From Selenomonas sp. AE3005 (lineage in GTDB: Bacteria > Bacillota > Negativicutes > Selenomonadales > Selenomonadaceae), in contig NZ_JMME01000006.1 of assembly GCF_000686945.1 (NCBI RefSeq), forward strand, positions 124,001-188,000: a stretch of 64,000 bases of DNA. The letters run 5' to 3'. Under the pieces are notes generated by a model. That model had not been told where the DNA came from. It worked only from the letters and a program-made list of their open reading frames with translations, and ran no database searches. A program made the translations under genes and the position numbers. Below, one piece after another: positions 32,633-41,038 of the stretch. Position 1 is the stretch's first letter; each line of letters opens with the position of its first letter.

Positions 32633-34396
32633 TTAGTTGAAACTATAGGGCTTATCAACTTTATGGTAGTGGGTGTGCAGCAGTTCGTGGGCTTTTTCCC
32701 CGAGTGGTTCCCCAAGAAAGTCTTTATACAGGGTGAGGATATCCGGGTTTTCGTGGGATTTGCGCAGGGGGAGGTTACGGTCGATTTCGTAGAGGGCGGC
32801 CATGCGTTTTTGGCGTATGGTGTTGGTAGTGCCGATGGGCTGACCGCCGCCGCCAATACAGCCGCCGGGGCAGGCCATGATTTCGATGAAATCATAGGGG
32901 CTGGTGCCCTTCTTGACCTGCTCCATGATAAGGCGGGCATTTTTGAGGGTATGAGCCACGGCAATGCGGACGTCACGGCCGGGGAGTTTTACGGTACATT
33001 CCTTAATGCCGGCAAAGCCGCGGACGTCCATAAATTCTAATTTGTCCAAGGTCTTGCCCGTGACTTTTTCATAGACGGTGCGCAGGGCGGCCTCCATTAC
33101 GCCGCCGGTTGCGCCGAAGATGGCACCGGCACCGGTGGACAGGCCCAGCGGACTGTCAAAGTCATTTTCCGGGAGCCTGCCGATGGACAGGCCAACGTAT
33201 TTGATGAGTTTGATAAGCTCACGGGTGGTGAGGACGATATCCACGTCGCGATAGCCGTCACGGCCCATTTCCGGACGGGCGGCCTCGTATTTTTTCGCGG
33301 TGCAGGGCATGATGGACACGGTGACGATATCCTGCGGTTTAAGGCCGGCCTTGTCGGCATAGTATGTCTTGGCGATGGCTCCGAACATGCTCATGGGGGA
33401 CTTGGCTGAGGACAGGTGATTTATGCAGGAGGGGAAGTGTTTTTCCATATAGTTAACCCAGCCCGGGCTGCAGGAGGTCATCATCGGGAGTGTGCCGCCG
33501 TTTTCGAGGCGGTGTAAAAACTCGTGTCCTTCCTCCATAATGGTCAGGTCGGCGCCGAAGTTGGTGTCAAAGACTTTGTCAAAACCCAGGAGCTTTAAGG
33601 CGGTGACCATCTGTCCGGTGACGATGGCACCGGGTTCCAAGCCAAAGGCGTCACCTAAGGCTACGCGGACGGAGGGGGCAACCTGCACAATGACATGTTT
33701 GCTGTTATCCTGCAGGGCGTCGAGAACCTTTTGGGTGTCGTCCTTTTCGACGATGGCGCCAGTGGGGCATACGAGGCTGCACTGGCCGCAGAGAATGCAG
33801 TCAGTAGCCTCCATGGGCTTGTTGAAGGCGGTGGTTACCACAATGTCACTGCTGCGTCCGGCATAGGTGAGGGCGGCAATGCCCTGTACGTCCTTGCAGG
33901 CCCGGATACAGCGGCCGCAACGGATACATTTGGCCGGGTCGCGGACGATGGCTGGATTGGTGACAATGGGGGGCTCTTCCTTTACTACGCTGGGCAAAGG
34001 TGATTCCAAAATATTAAAGCGGCTGCACAGACGCTGCAAGTCACAGTTCTGATTACGGGAGCAGCTCAGGCAGTCTTTTTTATGATTGGCCAGCATGAGC
34101 TGGAGAATGGACACCTGCGTGTCACGGACAATCTGGGTGTCCGTGTGGACGTCCATGCCTTCCCATACTTCGGTGGAGCAGGCAGCCAGCAGGCGTTTCT
34201 TGCCGGTGACTTCGACCGAACACAGGCGGCAATGGGCTTTTATCCGCTGGTCCTCATGATAGCAAAGATGGGGAATATCAATGCCCAGCTCGCGTGCAGC
34301 CTGCATGATTTTGGTGCCCTTGGGGACTTGTATGGGGATATTATTGATGGTGAGATTAACCATCTCACAGGTTTGGCTTTCGTTAAGCTGACTCAT
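32633..34396 (-). CDS. hydA: NADH-dependent [FeFe] hydrogenase catalytic subunit
   Basis: A 587-residue enzyme producing or consuming H2. N-terminal [2Fe-2S] domain (CYHEDQRIKAHCRLC ... C), His-Cys3 cluster segment (HKKDCLSCSRNQNC), two [4Fe-4S] ferredoxin clusters (CIRCGRCIRAC and CILCGQCSLVC), then the H-cluster domain with L1 TSCSPGW, L2 MPCTAKKYE and L3 EIMACPGGCIGGGGQP. L1 has Ser where many hydrogenases have a second Cys, a variant I recall from other NAD-linked HydA/HndD proteins. ATG 34396 has a good GGGAGGT and overlaps the hydB stop (ATGA); a GUG-free alternative ATG lies 11 codons in. Last gene of hydCBA. Confidence 0.95.
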   Translation of the reverse strand: MSQLNESQTCEMVNLTINNIPIQVPKGTKIMQAARELGIDIPHLCYHEDQRIKAHCRLCSVEVTGKKRLLAACSTEVWEGMDVHTDTQIVRDTQVSILQLMLANHKKDCLSCSRNQNCDLQRLCSRFNILESPLPSVVKEEPPIVTNPAIVRDPAKCIRCGRCIRACKDVQGIAALTYAGRSSDIVVTTAFNKPMEATDCILCGQCSLVCPTGAIVEKDDTQKVLDALQDNSKHVIVQVAPSVRVALGDAFGLEPGAIVTGQMVTALKLLGFDKVFDTNFGADLTIMEEGHEFLHRLENGGTLPMMTSCSPGWVNYMEKHFPSCINHLSSAKSPMSMFGAIAKTYYADKAGLKPQDIVTVSIMPCTAKKYEAARPEMGRDGYRDVDIVLTTRELIKLIKYVGLSIGRLPENDFDSPLGLSTGAGAIFGATGGVMEAALRTVYEKVTGKTLDKLEFMDVRGFAGIKECTVKLPGRDVRIAVAHTLKNARLIMEQVKKGTSPYDFIEIMACPGGCIGGGGQPIGTTNTIRQKRMAALYEIDRNLPLRKSHENPDILTLYKDFLGEPLGEKAHELLHTHYHKVDKPYSFN

Positions 34397-35643
34397 GAAT
34401 TCGTACCTCCCAGGGCAAAGACATCAGGAAAAGTTTTCATCGCGGATTGCAGGGTGTTCTGGGCTGTTTCGCCCAGACCGCACAAGGAGGACATGCTCAT
34501 AACCCGGGCGATAGTGCCCATGGTTTTGATATCTTCACTGGTGGCTGCACCGTGGGCCATTTTATCAAGGATTATCTTGATGTGCAGATTGCCTTCGCGG
34601 CAGGGCGTACATTGGCCGCAGCTTTCCTCGGAGAAAAACTCCTGATTCATGCGCAGGAAGTCGAGGACGCTGGTGCGTTCGTCGATGACCAGCAGACCAC
34701 CGGAACCAACCATGACGCCGGCTGCGCGCAAGTCATCGTAGGTGTAAGGCGTGTCCAGTACTGAACTGTCAGCGACTTTGCCCGACGCGCCGCCGAACTG
34801 TATCAGCTGGATTTTGCGGTCATGCTGCACACCGCCGGCCAGTCCGTAAATGATTTCGCGCACGGTGGTGCCGAAGGGGATTTCAAAGACGCCGGGGTTA
34901 TTGACATTGCCGGCGACACTGATGAGTTTGGTGCCGATGGATTCGCCGCTGCCACAGTTCATATAAGTCTCTTTGTCCGTCAGCAGGTGAGGGACGAGGG
35001 AGAGGCTTTCCACATTGTTGAGGCAGGTCGGCCGGGCAAACAGGCCGCTGACTTTAATAAAGGGCGGTTTCATTCGTGGGCGTCCGGCCTTGCCTTCGAT
35101 GGAGCGGATAAGAGCCGTGCCTTCACCGCAGACGTAAGCACCGCCGCCGGAGTAGAGATGGATATTGAAATCAAAGCCCTTGCCTAAGATATTTTCCCCT
35201 AAAAAGCCATAGTTTTTGGCCTGCCGGATGGCGTTTAACAGCAGAGGGCGATAGCAGGCATATTCGCCGCGCATATAAATATAGCCGTCCGTAGCCCCAC
35301 AGACAAAGCCGGCAATAATCATGGCCTCGATGAGATTGAACGGGTCATTTTTGATGAGTTCCCGGTCCTTAAAGGTGGTGGTTTCGCCTTCGTCGGCATT
35401 GCAGACAACGATTTTGTTTTCACCCTGAACGGCACGAGCCTGGCTCCATTTGCGCCCTAAGGGATACTCGGCACCGCCGCGGCCGCGGATTTTTGCCTCG
35501 CTCAGCAGGGTGCAGATATCTTCGGGATTCATGTTCACCGCCTGGCGCAGGGCGGTAAAGCCGCCGATATTCATATATGAACCAATGGAGGCGGTATCGT
35601 ACTGGCCAAAATTTTTGGTCAGGAATTTTACAGTGGTACTCAT
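34393..35643 (-). CDS. hydB: NuoF-like flavin subunit of the hydrogenase
   Basis: A 416-residue NADH- and FMN-binding subunit homologous to NuoF. FMN/NADH region: GRGGAEYPLGRKW near residue 43 (usual form GRGGAGFPTGLKW, so two unusual positions), CNADEGETTTFKD, and GAYVCGEGTALIRSIEG. The [4Fe-4S] ligands are SCGQCTPCREG and the later SLCGLGETAQNTL near the C terminus. The protein ends 20 residues after that cysteine, so the C-terminal ferredoxin-like domain present in HydB/HndC of electron-bifurcating hydrogenases is absent. ATG 35643 follows AAAGGAGGGG. Placed 13 bases after hydC, overlapping hydA by 4. Confidence 0.92.
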   Translation of the reverse strand: MSTTVKFLTKNFGQYDTASIGSYMNIGGFTALRQAVNMNPEDICTLLSEAKIRGRGGAEYPLGRKWSQARAVQGENKIVVCNADEGETTTFKDRELIKNDPFNLIEAMIIAGFVCGATDGYIYMRGEYACYRPLLLNAIRQAKNYGFLGENILGKGFDFNIHLYSGGGAYVCGEGTALIRSIEGKAGRPRMKPPFIKVSGLFARPTCLNNVESLSLVPHLLTDKETYMNCGSGESIGTKLISVAGNVNNPGVFEIPFGTTVREIIYGLAGGVQHDRKIQLIQFGGASGKVADSSVLDTPYTYDDLRAAGVMVGSGGLLVIDERTSVLDFLRMNQEFFSEESCGQCTPCREGNLHIKIILDKMAHGAATSEDIKTMGTIARVMSMSSLCGLGETAQNTLQSAMKTFPDVFALGGTNS

Positions 35644-35656
35644 GGACTCCCCTCCT

Positions 35657-36163
35657 TTAAGGCAGTGAGCGCAGCAGGGCTTCGATTTTTTCGGTAGTAT
35701 CAAGATGGTCGTAGACATGACCGTTGATACGCACGGCCGGGGCCCGGTCACAGGCACCGTAGCAGGTGGTGCGTTCGAGCGTGAATCGCCCATCGTAGGT
35801 TATCTCGCCCATCTTGATATCCAGAAGTTCCTGCAGGGTAGAGAGGAGCCTTTCGGTATCGATGCGGTTTACCCGGCAGGCTGGCGAGCTGCATACCTGA
35901 ATGGGATATTTGGCCCGGGGCTTGGAGGATAACTCGCTGTAAAAATTCAGGCAGTCAAATACGTTGGTAACGGGTATGGACAGCCTGTCTGCCAGATAGT
36001 AGGCTGTTGGTTCCGGTACATAGTGGCGTTCATTTAAATCCTGCACGTCCAGAAGAATGCCCACAATCTGCGTGGGGTCGTTGTCATGGGATTCCAGCAC
36101 CAGGTCAATTTTGGCCTGCAGCTCGTCCGGCAGCGGATACTCTTTGGTTTGCGCTGTTAGCAT
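35657..36163 (-). CDS. hydC: NuoE-like [2Fe-2S] subunit of the hydrogenase
   Basis: A 168-residue thioredoxin-fold ferredoxin, homologous to NuoE. The [2Fe-2S] cysteines appear as CSSPACRVN and CYGACDRAP. First gene of hydCBA and passes electrons between the flavin of HydB and the hydrogenase subunit. ATG 36163 follows TTTAGGAGGC. A canonical promoter and Rex-like operator lie upstream. Confidence 0.92.
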   Translation of the reverse strand: MLTAQTKEYPLPDELQAKIDLVLESHDNDPTQIVGILLDVQDLNERHYVPEPTAYYLADRLSIPVTNVFDCLNFYSELSSKPRAKYPIQVCSSPACRVNRIDTERLLSTLQELLDIKMGEITYDGRFTLERTTCYGACDRAPAVRINGHVYDHLDTTEKIEALLRSLP

Positions 36164-36217
36164 CAGAAAGCCTCCTAAAATATAATTTGTTCACAAGATA
36201 AATTGTACATTAAGTTT

Positions 36218-36246
36218 ATTATATGAAAAAAAAACAATACTTACAA
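36218..36246 (-). promoter_or_regulatory. Promoter of hydCBA
   Basis: On the minus strand TTGTAA (forward 36241-36246) and TATAAT (forward 36218-36223), spacing 17. Confidence 0.8.
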
Positions 36247-36249
36247 GAA

Positions 36250-36267
36250 TTGTGAAAAAATTTACAA
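36250..36267. promoter_or_regulatory. Rex-type operator
   Basis: TTGTGAAAAAATTTACAA matches the Rex consensus TTGTGAA-N4-TTCACAA at 17 of 18 positions allowing the spacer. It lies right next to the hydCBA -35 box. A second half-site TTCACAA is at 36190-36196, in the hydC leader. Rex represses fermentative genes unless NADH is high, which fits an NADH-dependent hydrogenase. No rex gene is in the window. Confidence 0.75.
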
Positions 36268-36296
36268 AAGATGTATACAAGTTTACATAAATGTGT

Positions 36297-36302
36297 TATA
36301 AT
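36297..36302 (+). promoter_or_regulatory. -10 box for the small gene at 36366
   Basis: TATAAT with TATACA 17 bases before it (36274-36279), reading right, so the Rex-like site lies between divergent promoters. Confidence 0.5.
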
Positions 36303-36365
36303 ATAAGCGCCGCAGGAGGAGCATGTAAATATATACTTCATAGGGGATTATGGGGGGTTGTTTAT

Positions 36366-36605
36366 ATGGCTATCAAGAACATTGAAATGGACCGTCGTGA
36401 CAGTGCGAGTTATCGCAAGATTTTAAAACGGGGAGGTTTCCTTTCTGCAAGTTACTTGTCGGTCAATGGCTTTGATGTAGCAAAGTTACGCAAACTGGCA
36501 CTGGCTGGAGAGTTAGATGCAATTCGGTGCGCCATTGGCAAATCCATCCGTTGGTATTACAGAGAACAGCAAGCGGAAAACGCTCATCTTCGTGGCTTGG
36601 CATAA
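36366..36605 (+). CDS. Small basic protein, function unknown
   Basis: A 79-residue protein with many Arg/Lys residues. ATG 36366 is preceded by GGGGGG and a TATAAT promoter. The part FDVAKLRKLALAGELDAIRCAIGKSIRWYYRE (spread over about residues 39-70) recalls the recognition part of small MerR/excisionase-type winged helices, suggesting DNA binding, but I cannot name a family. It is divergent from hydCBA across the Rex-like operator, so it may share redox control. A terminator follows at 36660. Confidence 0.6.
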   Translation: MAIKNIEMDRRDSASYRKILKRGGFLSASYLSVNGFDVAKLRKLALAGELDAIRCAIGKSIRWYYREQQAENAHLRGLA

Positions 36606-36659
36606 TAGGGGATTTATAAATTATTTATAATGCATTATGCTATTATCAATTTGTCTGTC

Positions 36660-36689
36660 AGAATCGGCGCTGCCGGTTCTATTTTTTTT
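36660..36689 (+). terminator. Terminator of the small gene
   Basis: GAATCGGC/GCCGGTTC stem (one wobble) followed by a run of T. Confidence 0.75.
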
Positions 36690-36749
36690 GCAGGATTTAA
36701 CTAGTTTTTACGGAAATTTATAAAATGAAGTCAAATAGGAGGCGATTCT

Positions 36750-37679
36750 TTGTTCTGGGTGTTGGTGGTACTTTTTTTAGCCATACTGTTTATTGTCGTG
36801 CCGGCGGTGGTGACCAGTCTTATTTACCGGCGGATTCCGGTGGATAAAAATAAACGCCGGTTTTTGCAGGGGGCAGCTTTGTATCCGGCAGCTATGGTCG
36901 GTGGAGTCAGCTATGGTTATTATTACGAACGCAGGCAGCAGGTCAAGCGCTATTACGATGTTAAGTTTCCAGAGGCTCCGGAGCTGGCTGGCCTGACTGT
37001 GGCGCAAATAAGTGACGTACATCTGGGGCGTTTCTTTTCCGTGGACGACCTGCGTCAGTTATTGCAGCTGGTAGCAGCCGATAAACCGAATATTTTGGCT
37101 GTTACGGGAGATTTGTTTGATAATCTGCAGATGAATCCGGCCGCGGTGCAGGTTTTGGATGAGGCTGTGGACTTATTCCCCAAGGGGATTTACTTTTGCA
37201 TAGGTAATCATGAGACTTATCGTAACTGGGGACGCACGTTGGCCTTGTTGCAGAAAACACGGGTACATATACTCGTGGGGCGGGCAGAAAAAGTTCCCGG
37301 AACTAATTTGTGGCTGGCCGGAGCGGAGTATTCCTTTGCCCGGGACGATGAAAGTTTTATGGCAGAAAAAGCGGCTTTAACTCGCAAGGCGGTGCGTGAT
37401 ATACCGGAGGACGAGCTTAGTCATACCATTTTACTGGCACATCACCCGGAGTTTATTGATGATGGTGCGGCATTGGGCATACCCCTGACCTTAACGGGGC
37501 ATACGCATGGCGGTCAGTTAGGGATATTGGGGTTCCCCGTTATTCCAGCCTATAAATATATTCGTGGTTGGGTAAAGATAGGCGATAAGCTGGGCTATGT
37601 TCACTGCGGCAATGGCAGCTGGCTGCCGGTGCGCGTGGGCTGTCCACCGGAGATTGCCTACTTCCGGCTGGTGAATTAA
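36750..37679 (+). CDS. Membrane-anchored metallophosphoesterase (YaeI-like)
   Basis: A 309-residue calcineurin-like phosphoesterase. One or two N-terminal membrane segments (about 1-24 and 42-58) hold the catalytic domain on the membrane. Metal-binding motifs are ISDVHLGRFF near 89, GDLFDN near 124, GNHE near 152, HHPE near 231 and GHTHGGQ near 250. The best-known relatives (YaeI, YkuE, LpxG types) act on lipid-linked pyrophosphates; LpxG/LpxH types hydrolyse UDP-diacylglucosamine in lipid A synthesis. Exact substrate unknown. Start TTG at 36750 after AGGAGGCG. The following GT41 gene begins 32 bases later. Confidence 0.88.
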   Translation: MFWVLVVLFLAILFIVVPAVVTSLIYRRIPVDKNKRRFLQGAALYPAAMVGGVSYGYYYERRQQVKRYYDVKFPEAPELAGLTVAQISDVHLGRFFSVDDLRQLLQLVAADKPNILAVTGDLFDNLQMNPAAVQVLDEAVDLFPKGIYFCIGNHETYRNWGRTLALLQKTRVHILVGRAEKVPGTNLWLAGAEYSFARDDESFMAEKAALTRKAVRDIPEDELSHTILLAHHPEFIDDGAALGIPLTLTGHTHGGQLGILGFPVIPAYKYIRGWVKIGDKLGYVHCGNGSWLPVRVGCPPEIAYFRLVN

Positions 37680-37711
37680 AGGCAAAATCCAAGGAGAAAT
37701 GAGGTGACGGC

Positions 37712-39157
37712 ATGGACGCGCAATGGCAGGAGATTATAGACTGCTTACAGCATGGCAGGACCGGGCTGGCCCGGGAGAAGTTAGACGCCTTACGGGGCAG
37801 TGTGCCCCAGGACGAAGAATGGCGCCTCCATGAACTTTATGGGGCAGTGTTCCATGATTTGGCAGACGCAGAGGGGGCTGCGGCGGCTTACAGCAATGCG
37901 GCGAAGTGTGACAAATATCTGCGCAGCCAAAGGGAACATTTTTCCAGCTATCTGTTTGCCCTGCATTATCTGCCAGGGCTCAGCGCTGATGATTTATGGC
38001 AGCAGCATAAGTTTTATCAGGAGTTTTACCGGGAAGAAGAACTCCTGCCGGTAAGACAGGTGACAGCCCATAGCCGCCTGCGTATCGGCTTTATCGCCAC
38101 GAACTTCTGTGACAGTGCTGCGGCGCGGTTTTATGAGGTGTTGGTGACGGGCCTGGACGTGCGCTATGCCAGCACTTACCTCTATGCCCTGGAGGACGAG
38201 GAGGACACCTTCACCCACCGTTTGCAGGGCAGCGGCCTCGTGTATCGCTGCCTGGCCGGAAAAAATCTGGTGGAAATGGCCGAGGCTATCCGCTGGGACG
38301 AAATAGATATTTTGGTCGACCTTTCCGGACATACGGGGGGCGGACTGACTTTGATGGTGCTGGCGAAAAAACCGGCACCGGTGCAGCTGTCCGCTATCGG
38401 TTACTTTGATACGACCGGCCTTACCGTGATGGACGGTCTGCTGACGGATAATATTCTCGACACAGCCGGAGCAGAACGCTGCTTTAGTGAGGAATTGATA
38501 AAGCTGCCGCAGGCTTTTTGCTTTACGCCGAGCCCGGCTATGGAAAAATACCGGCGGCAGCCAATAACGGGCAAGGGCGTGCTGACCTTAGGGGCTTTCC
38601 AAAATTTTATGAAACTCAACAACGAGGTGCTGAGCTGCTGGCGTGAGATTATGGAATTTCTGCCGGGGACGCGGCTTATTGTGCAGGATACCACGCGGCT
38701 GCCGGAACGGCGGCAGGCGGTGGAGAAACGCCTGGAAAAGGCCGGCCTGCCCATGGAACGGACGGAAGTGCGCCTGGGAACGGATAATTATCTGGCCGGC
38801 TATCAGGAAATTGACATCATGCTGGATACCTTCCCTTATAATGGCGGGGCCATGACTGCGACGGCCCTCTATATGGGCGTGCCGGTGGTCACACTGCGCG
38901 GCCGTCATCATAGCGCGCGGTTTGGCGCCAGCCTGCTGACAGCGGCAGGTTATGGGGAATGGATTGCAGACAGCCCCCGTGATTATGTGAAAACTGTTCT
39001 GCAGCTGGCCGCTGACCGGTCATTTTTGGCGGCTACGCAGGAAAATCTGCAGACAGAAGTGAAAAATTCGCCCCTCTGTGACAAGTCAGCATACGTGCAG
39101 GCCTTTTGGCGTGCCTGCATTGACTTGTGGGCGCGCAAGGGAGATTTTGCCCTATGA
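37712..39157 (+). CDS. GT41-like O-linked N-acetylglucosamine transferase family protein
   Basis: A 481-residue protein resembling the catalytic half of O-GlcNAc transferases (SPINDLY-like). A short helical N terminus (about 1-105, possibly one or two TPRs) precedes LRIGFIATNF, ILVDLSGHTGGGLTLMVLAKKPAPVQLSAIG, the QNFMKLN stretch and LDTFPYNGGAMTATALYMGVPVVTLRG, all typical of GT41. Such enzymes modify Ser/Thr of proteins, in bacteria including flagellins and surface adhesins. The downstream gene overlaps by 4 bases and looks like a methyltransferase, suggesting a two-gene protein or glycan modification unit. Target unknown. Confidence 0.85.
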   Translation: MDAQWQEIIDCLQHGRTGLAREKLDALRGSVPQDEEWRLHELYGAVFHDLADAEGAAAAYSNAAKCDKYLRSQREHFSSYLFALHYLPGLSADDLWQQHKFYQEFYREEELLPVRQVTAHSRLRIGFIATNFCDSAAARFYEVLVTGLDVRYASTYLYALEDEEDTFTHRLQGSGLVYRCLAGKNLVEMAEAIRWDEIDILVDLSGHTGGGLTLMVLAKKPAPVQLSAIGYFDTTGLTVMDGLLTDNILDTAGAERCFSEELIKLPQAFCFTPSPAMEKYRRQPITGKGVLTLGAFQNFMKLNNEVLSCWREIMEFLPGTRLIVQDTTRLPERRQAVEKRLEKAGLPMERTEVRLGTDNYLAGYQEIDIMLDTFPYNGGAMTATALYMGVPVVTLRGRHHSARFGASLLTAAGYGEWIADSPRDYVKTVLQLAADRSFLAATQENLQTEVKNSPLCDKSAYVQAFWRACIDLWARKGDFAL

Positions 39158-39981
39158 AACAGGACCTGACGTGTTTTTGGAGCGGCGGGCCGGCACCAAT
39201 GCGCTGGCTGCTGCTGGAAAGTCTGACTTATATCGAAAAAATTGCGGCCCTGTATCCGCAGGCCAGCCTTACTGTGGTGACGGAAATCGAGGAGGCGGCG
39301 GACCTGCCGGAGTTTGCCGGGCTGAATATCAGCTGGTATTTTCTGGACTACCGCCGGGAAAAACTGCCCTTTGCCGAGGGGAGTTTTGATGCCGTGCTGG
39401 CGGAAAATCTGCTGACCAGGGCCTATGAACCCTATGACCTGCTGCTGGATATCAGCCGCAAGCTGACGGATACCGGTGTGTTGTACGGGGATTTTTTCAA
39501 TGTGCGCTATACCGGTGTACTCGCGGCCCTGCAGGCCGGGGAGTTTCCTGTGCGGGAAAAACATCTCTACGCCAAGAGCGAAATGGTGCGGCTGCTAGAT
39601 GATACCTTATTTAAGGAAATTGATTTCGTGCCGGGGGATAAGGACGATGAGGAAAGCACGGCAGAGGCGTGGGAGTCGCAGGGCTATGTGAATATCAATC
39701 ACGAACTGGCTGTCAGCCGCTATCTGTTCCGGGCGGCTGTCAGCACAGCGGCGGTGGCAAATCTCAAAGGCTTGTACAGCCCGGCAATACGCAAGGAACT
39801 GGCCAGAATCCTGCACCGTATCGAATATGATGTGCAGCTGGAGGCCAATCTGGAGAAACTGCAGGAATTATGTGCACGTGAGGGGATTTTTCCGGAATAT
39901 CTGCAGGACTTTATTGCGGAATCATGTTTTCACCGGGAACAGGTACAGGCACGGCTGCAGGCAGGTGGATTTTTTTTATAA
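39154..39981 (+). CDS. Methyltransferase-like protein of unknown function
   Basis: A 275-residue protein. ATG 39154 overlaps the end of the GT41 gene in an ATGA. The segment SFDAVLAENLLTRAYEPYDLLLDISRKL followed by GVLYGDFF is the pattern of class I SAM-dependent methyltransferases (motifs IV-V), though the GxGxG motif I is not seen near the N terminus; instead VVTEIEEAAD takes its place. The C terminus has no recognised domain. It may process the same glycoprotein or glycan as the GT41 partner. Assignment is tentative. Confidence 0.6.
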   Translation: MKQDLTCFWSGGPAPMRWLLLESLTYIEKIAALYPQASLTVVTEIEEAADLPEFAGLNISWYFLDYRREKLPFAEGSFDAVLAENLLTRAYEPYDLLLDISRKLTDTGVLYGDFFNVRYTGVLAALQAGEFPVREKHLYAKSEMVRLLDDTLFKEIDFVPGDKDDEESTAEAWESQGYVNINHELAVSRYLFRAAVSTAAVANLKGLYSPAIRKELARILHRIEYDVQLEANLEKLQELCAREGIFPEYLQDFIAESCFHREQVQARLQAGGFFL

Positions 39982-39986
39982 ACGAA

Positions 39987-40030
39987 AAATGCGGCTGACA
40001 GGTCAAAAAAATGACTTGTCAGCCGCATTT
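39987..40030. terminator. Bidirectional terminator
   Basis: AAATGCGGCTGACA.GTC/GAC.TGTCAGCCGCATTT long stem with A-rich loop, between the converging methyltransferase-like and TauE genes. Confidence 0.85.
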
Positions 40031-40068
40031 GGGTATACGGGGATATTTTCGTTGGTTTGGCTGTCCGT

Positions 40069-40860
40069 TTACTGGACGCTGCCCATGAGTATCAGGCGGC
40101 AGCCTAAGGCGAACATGGCCAGGGAAAGGAGGGCCAGAATGACCTTGCTTTTTGTTTTCTTGGAGATTTTTGCGCCAATCTGGGCGCCGATGGCGGCTCC
40201 CAGGGAAATGCAGATGGCCGGCAGCCAGATGATGTGGTCGAGCAGGAAGTGGGAAACCACGCCAAAGGCGGAGGAGGCAGCCAGCACGAAATGGGAGGTG
40301 GCGGTGGCCATGTGCACCGGGAAACCTAAGAGGTAAATCATCAGGGGCACATGGATAACGCCGCCACCGATACCGAAGATACTGGAAAGAAAGCCTACGC
40401 CGAAACTGGAGATGATACCCACCCAGTTGTTATAGGTAAAGCCAGCGGGGAGCTGGTCGACATCGACCGGCGGCTTGCGGCGGCTGTTGATGTACATCAG
40501 CGAGGCCATGAACAGCAGGAAGATACCGAAGTAAAAATTCAGCATGGGCTGATTGAACTTGTCCACGATGTAAGAGCCGAAAAAAGCGCCGGGCAGGGTG
40601 GCGAGAGCAAAGGGAATGGCCGCCTGGAAATAGACGCGTTTTTGACGGATATAGGCAAGGGTGCCCGACAGCGCGTTGGCCATGACGATGACCAAAGAGG
40701 TGCCGGTTATCTGGGCAGCTGTCTGGAAGAAGGGATGGGCTGTACCCTGCGATAAGAACAGAATAAAAATCGGCACGCAGATAAGGCCGCCGCCGATACC
40801 TACCAAGGTGCCGAAGGTGCCGACACCTAAACCTAACAAGAAAAATAAAAGGATTTCCAT
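40069..40860 (-). CDS. TauE/SafE family sulfite or organosulfonate exporter
   Basis: A 263-residue membrane protein with about eight helices. GIGGGLICVPIF near the N terminus and GIGGGVIHVPLM in the second half are the duplicated TauE/SafE signature. Members export sulfite, sulfoacetate or related anions. Single gene, ATG 40860 with GGAGGCAC upstream. The transported compound cannot be read. Confidence 0.93.
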   Translation of the reverse strand: MEILLFFLLGLGVGTFGTLVGIGGGLICVPIFILFLSQGTAHPFFQTAAQITGTSLVIVMANALSGTLAYIRQKRVYFQAAIPFALATLPGAFFGSYIVDKFNQPMLNFYFGIFLLFMASLMYINSRRKPPVDVDQLPAGFTYNNWVGIISSFGVGFLSSIFGIGGGVIHVPLMIYLLGFPVHMATATSHFVLAASSAFGVVSHFLLDHIIWLPAICISLGAAIGAQIGAKISKKTKSKVILALLSLAMFALGCRLILMGSVQ

Positions 40861-41005
40861 AAAGTGCCTCCTGAAGATTATTTAAGAAAAGTTTGACATT
40901 GGGCAGGATTTTTTTGTCCTAATTACGAATACACATTATAGCATAAATAACAACATGCTACCAAATTGGCAAATGTTGCTATTATGCGTAGTATTTACAG
41001 AAAAA

Positions 41006-41019
41006 TGTAAACGTTCACG
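41006..41019 (+). promoter_or_regulatory. cre-like site (CcpA operator)
   Basis: TGTAAACGTTCACG agrees with the catabolite-responsive element consensus TGWAANCGNTNWCA at all but the last base. It lies 20 bases before the secreted-protein start, in the leader or promoter, so it would repress. No ccpA gene is in the window. Confidence 0.5.
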
Positions 41020-41038
41020 CAGAAAAGGAGGAGTTTTT

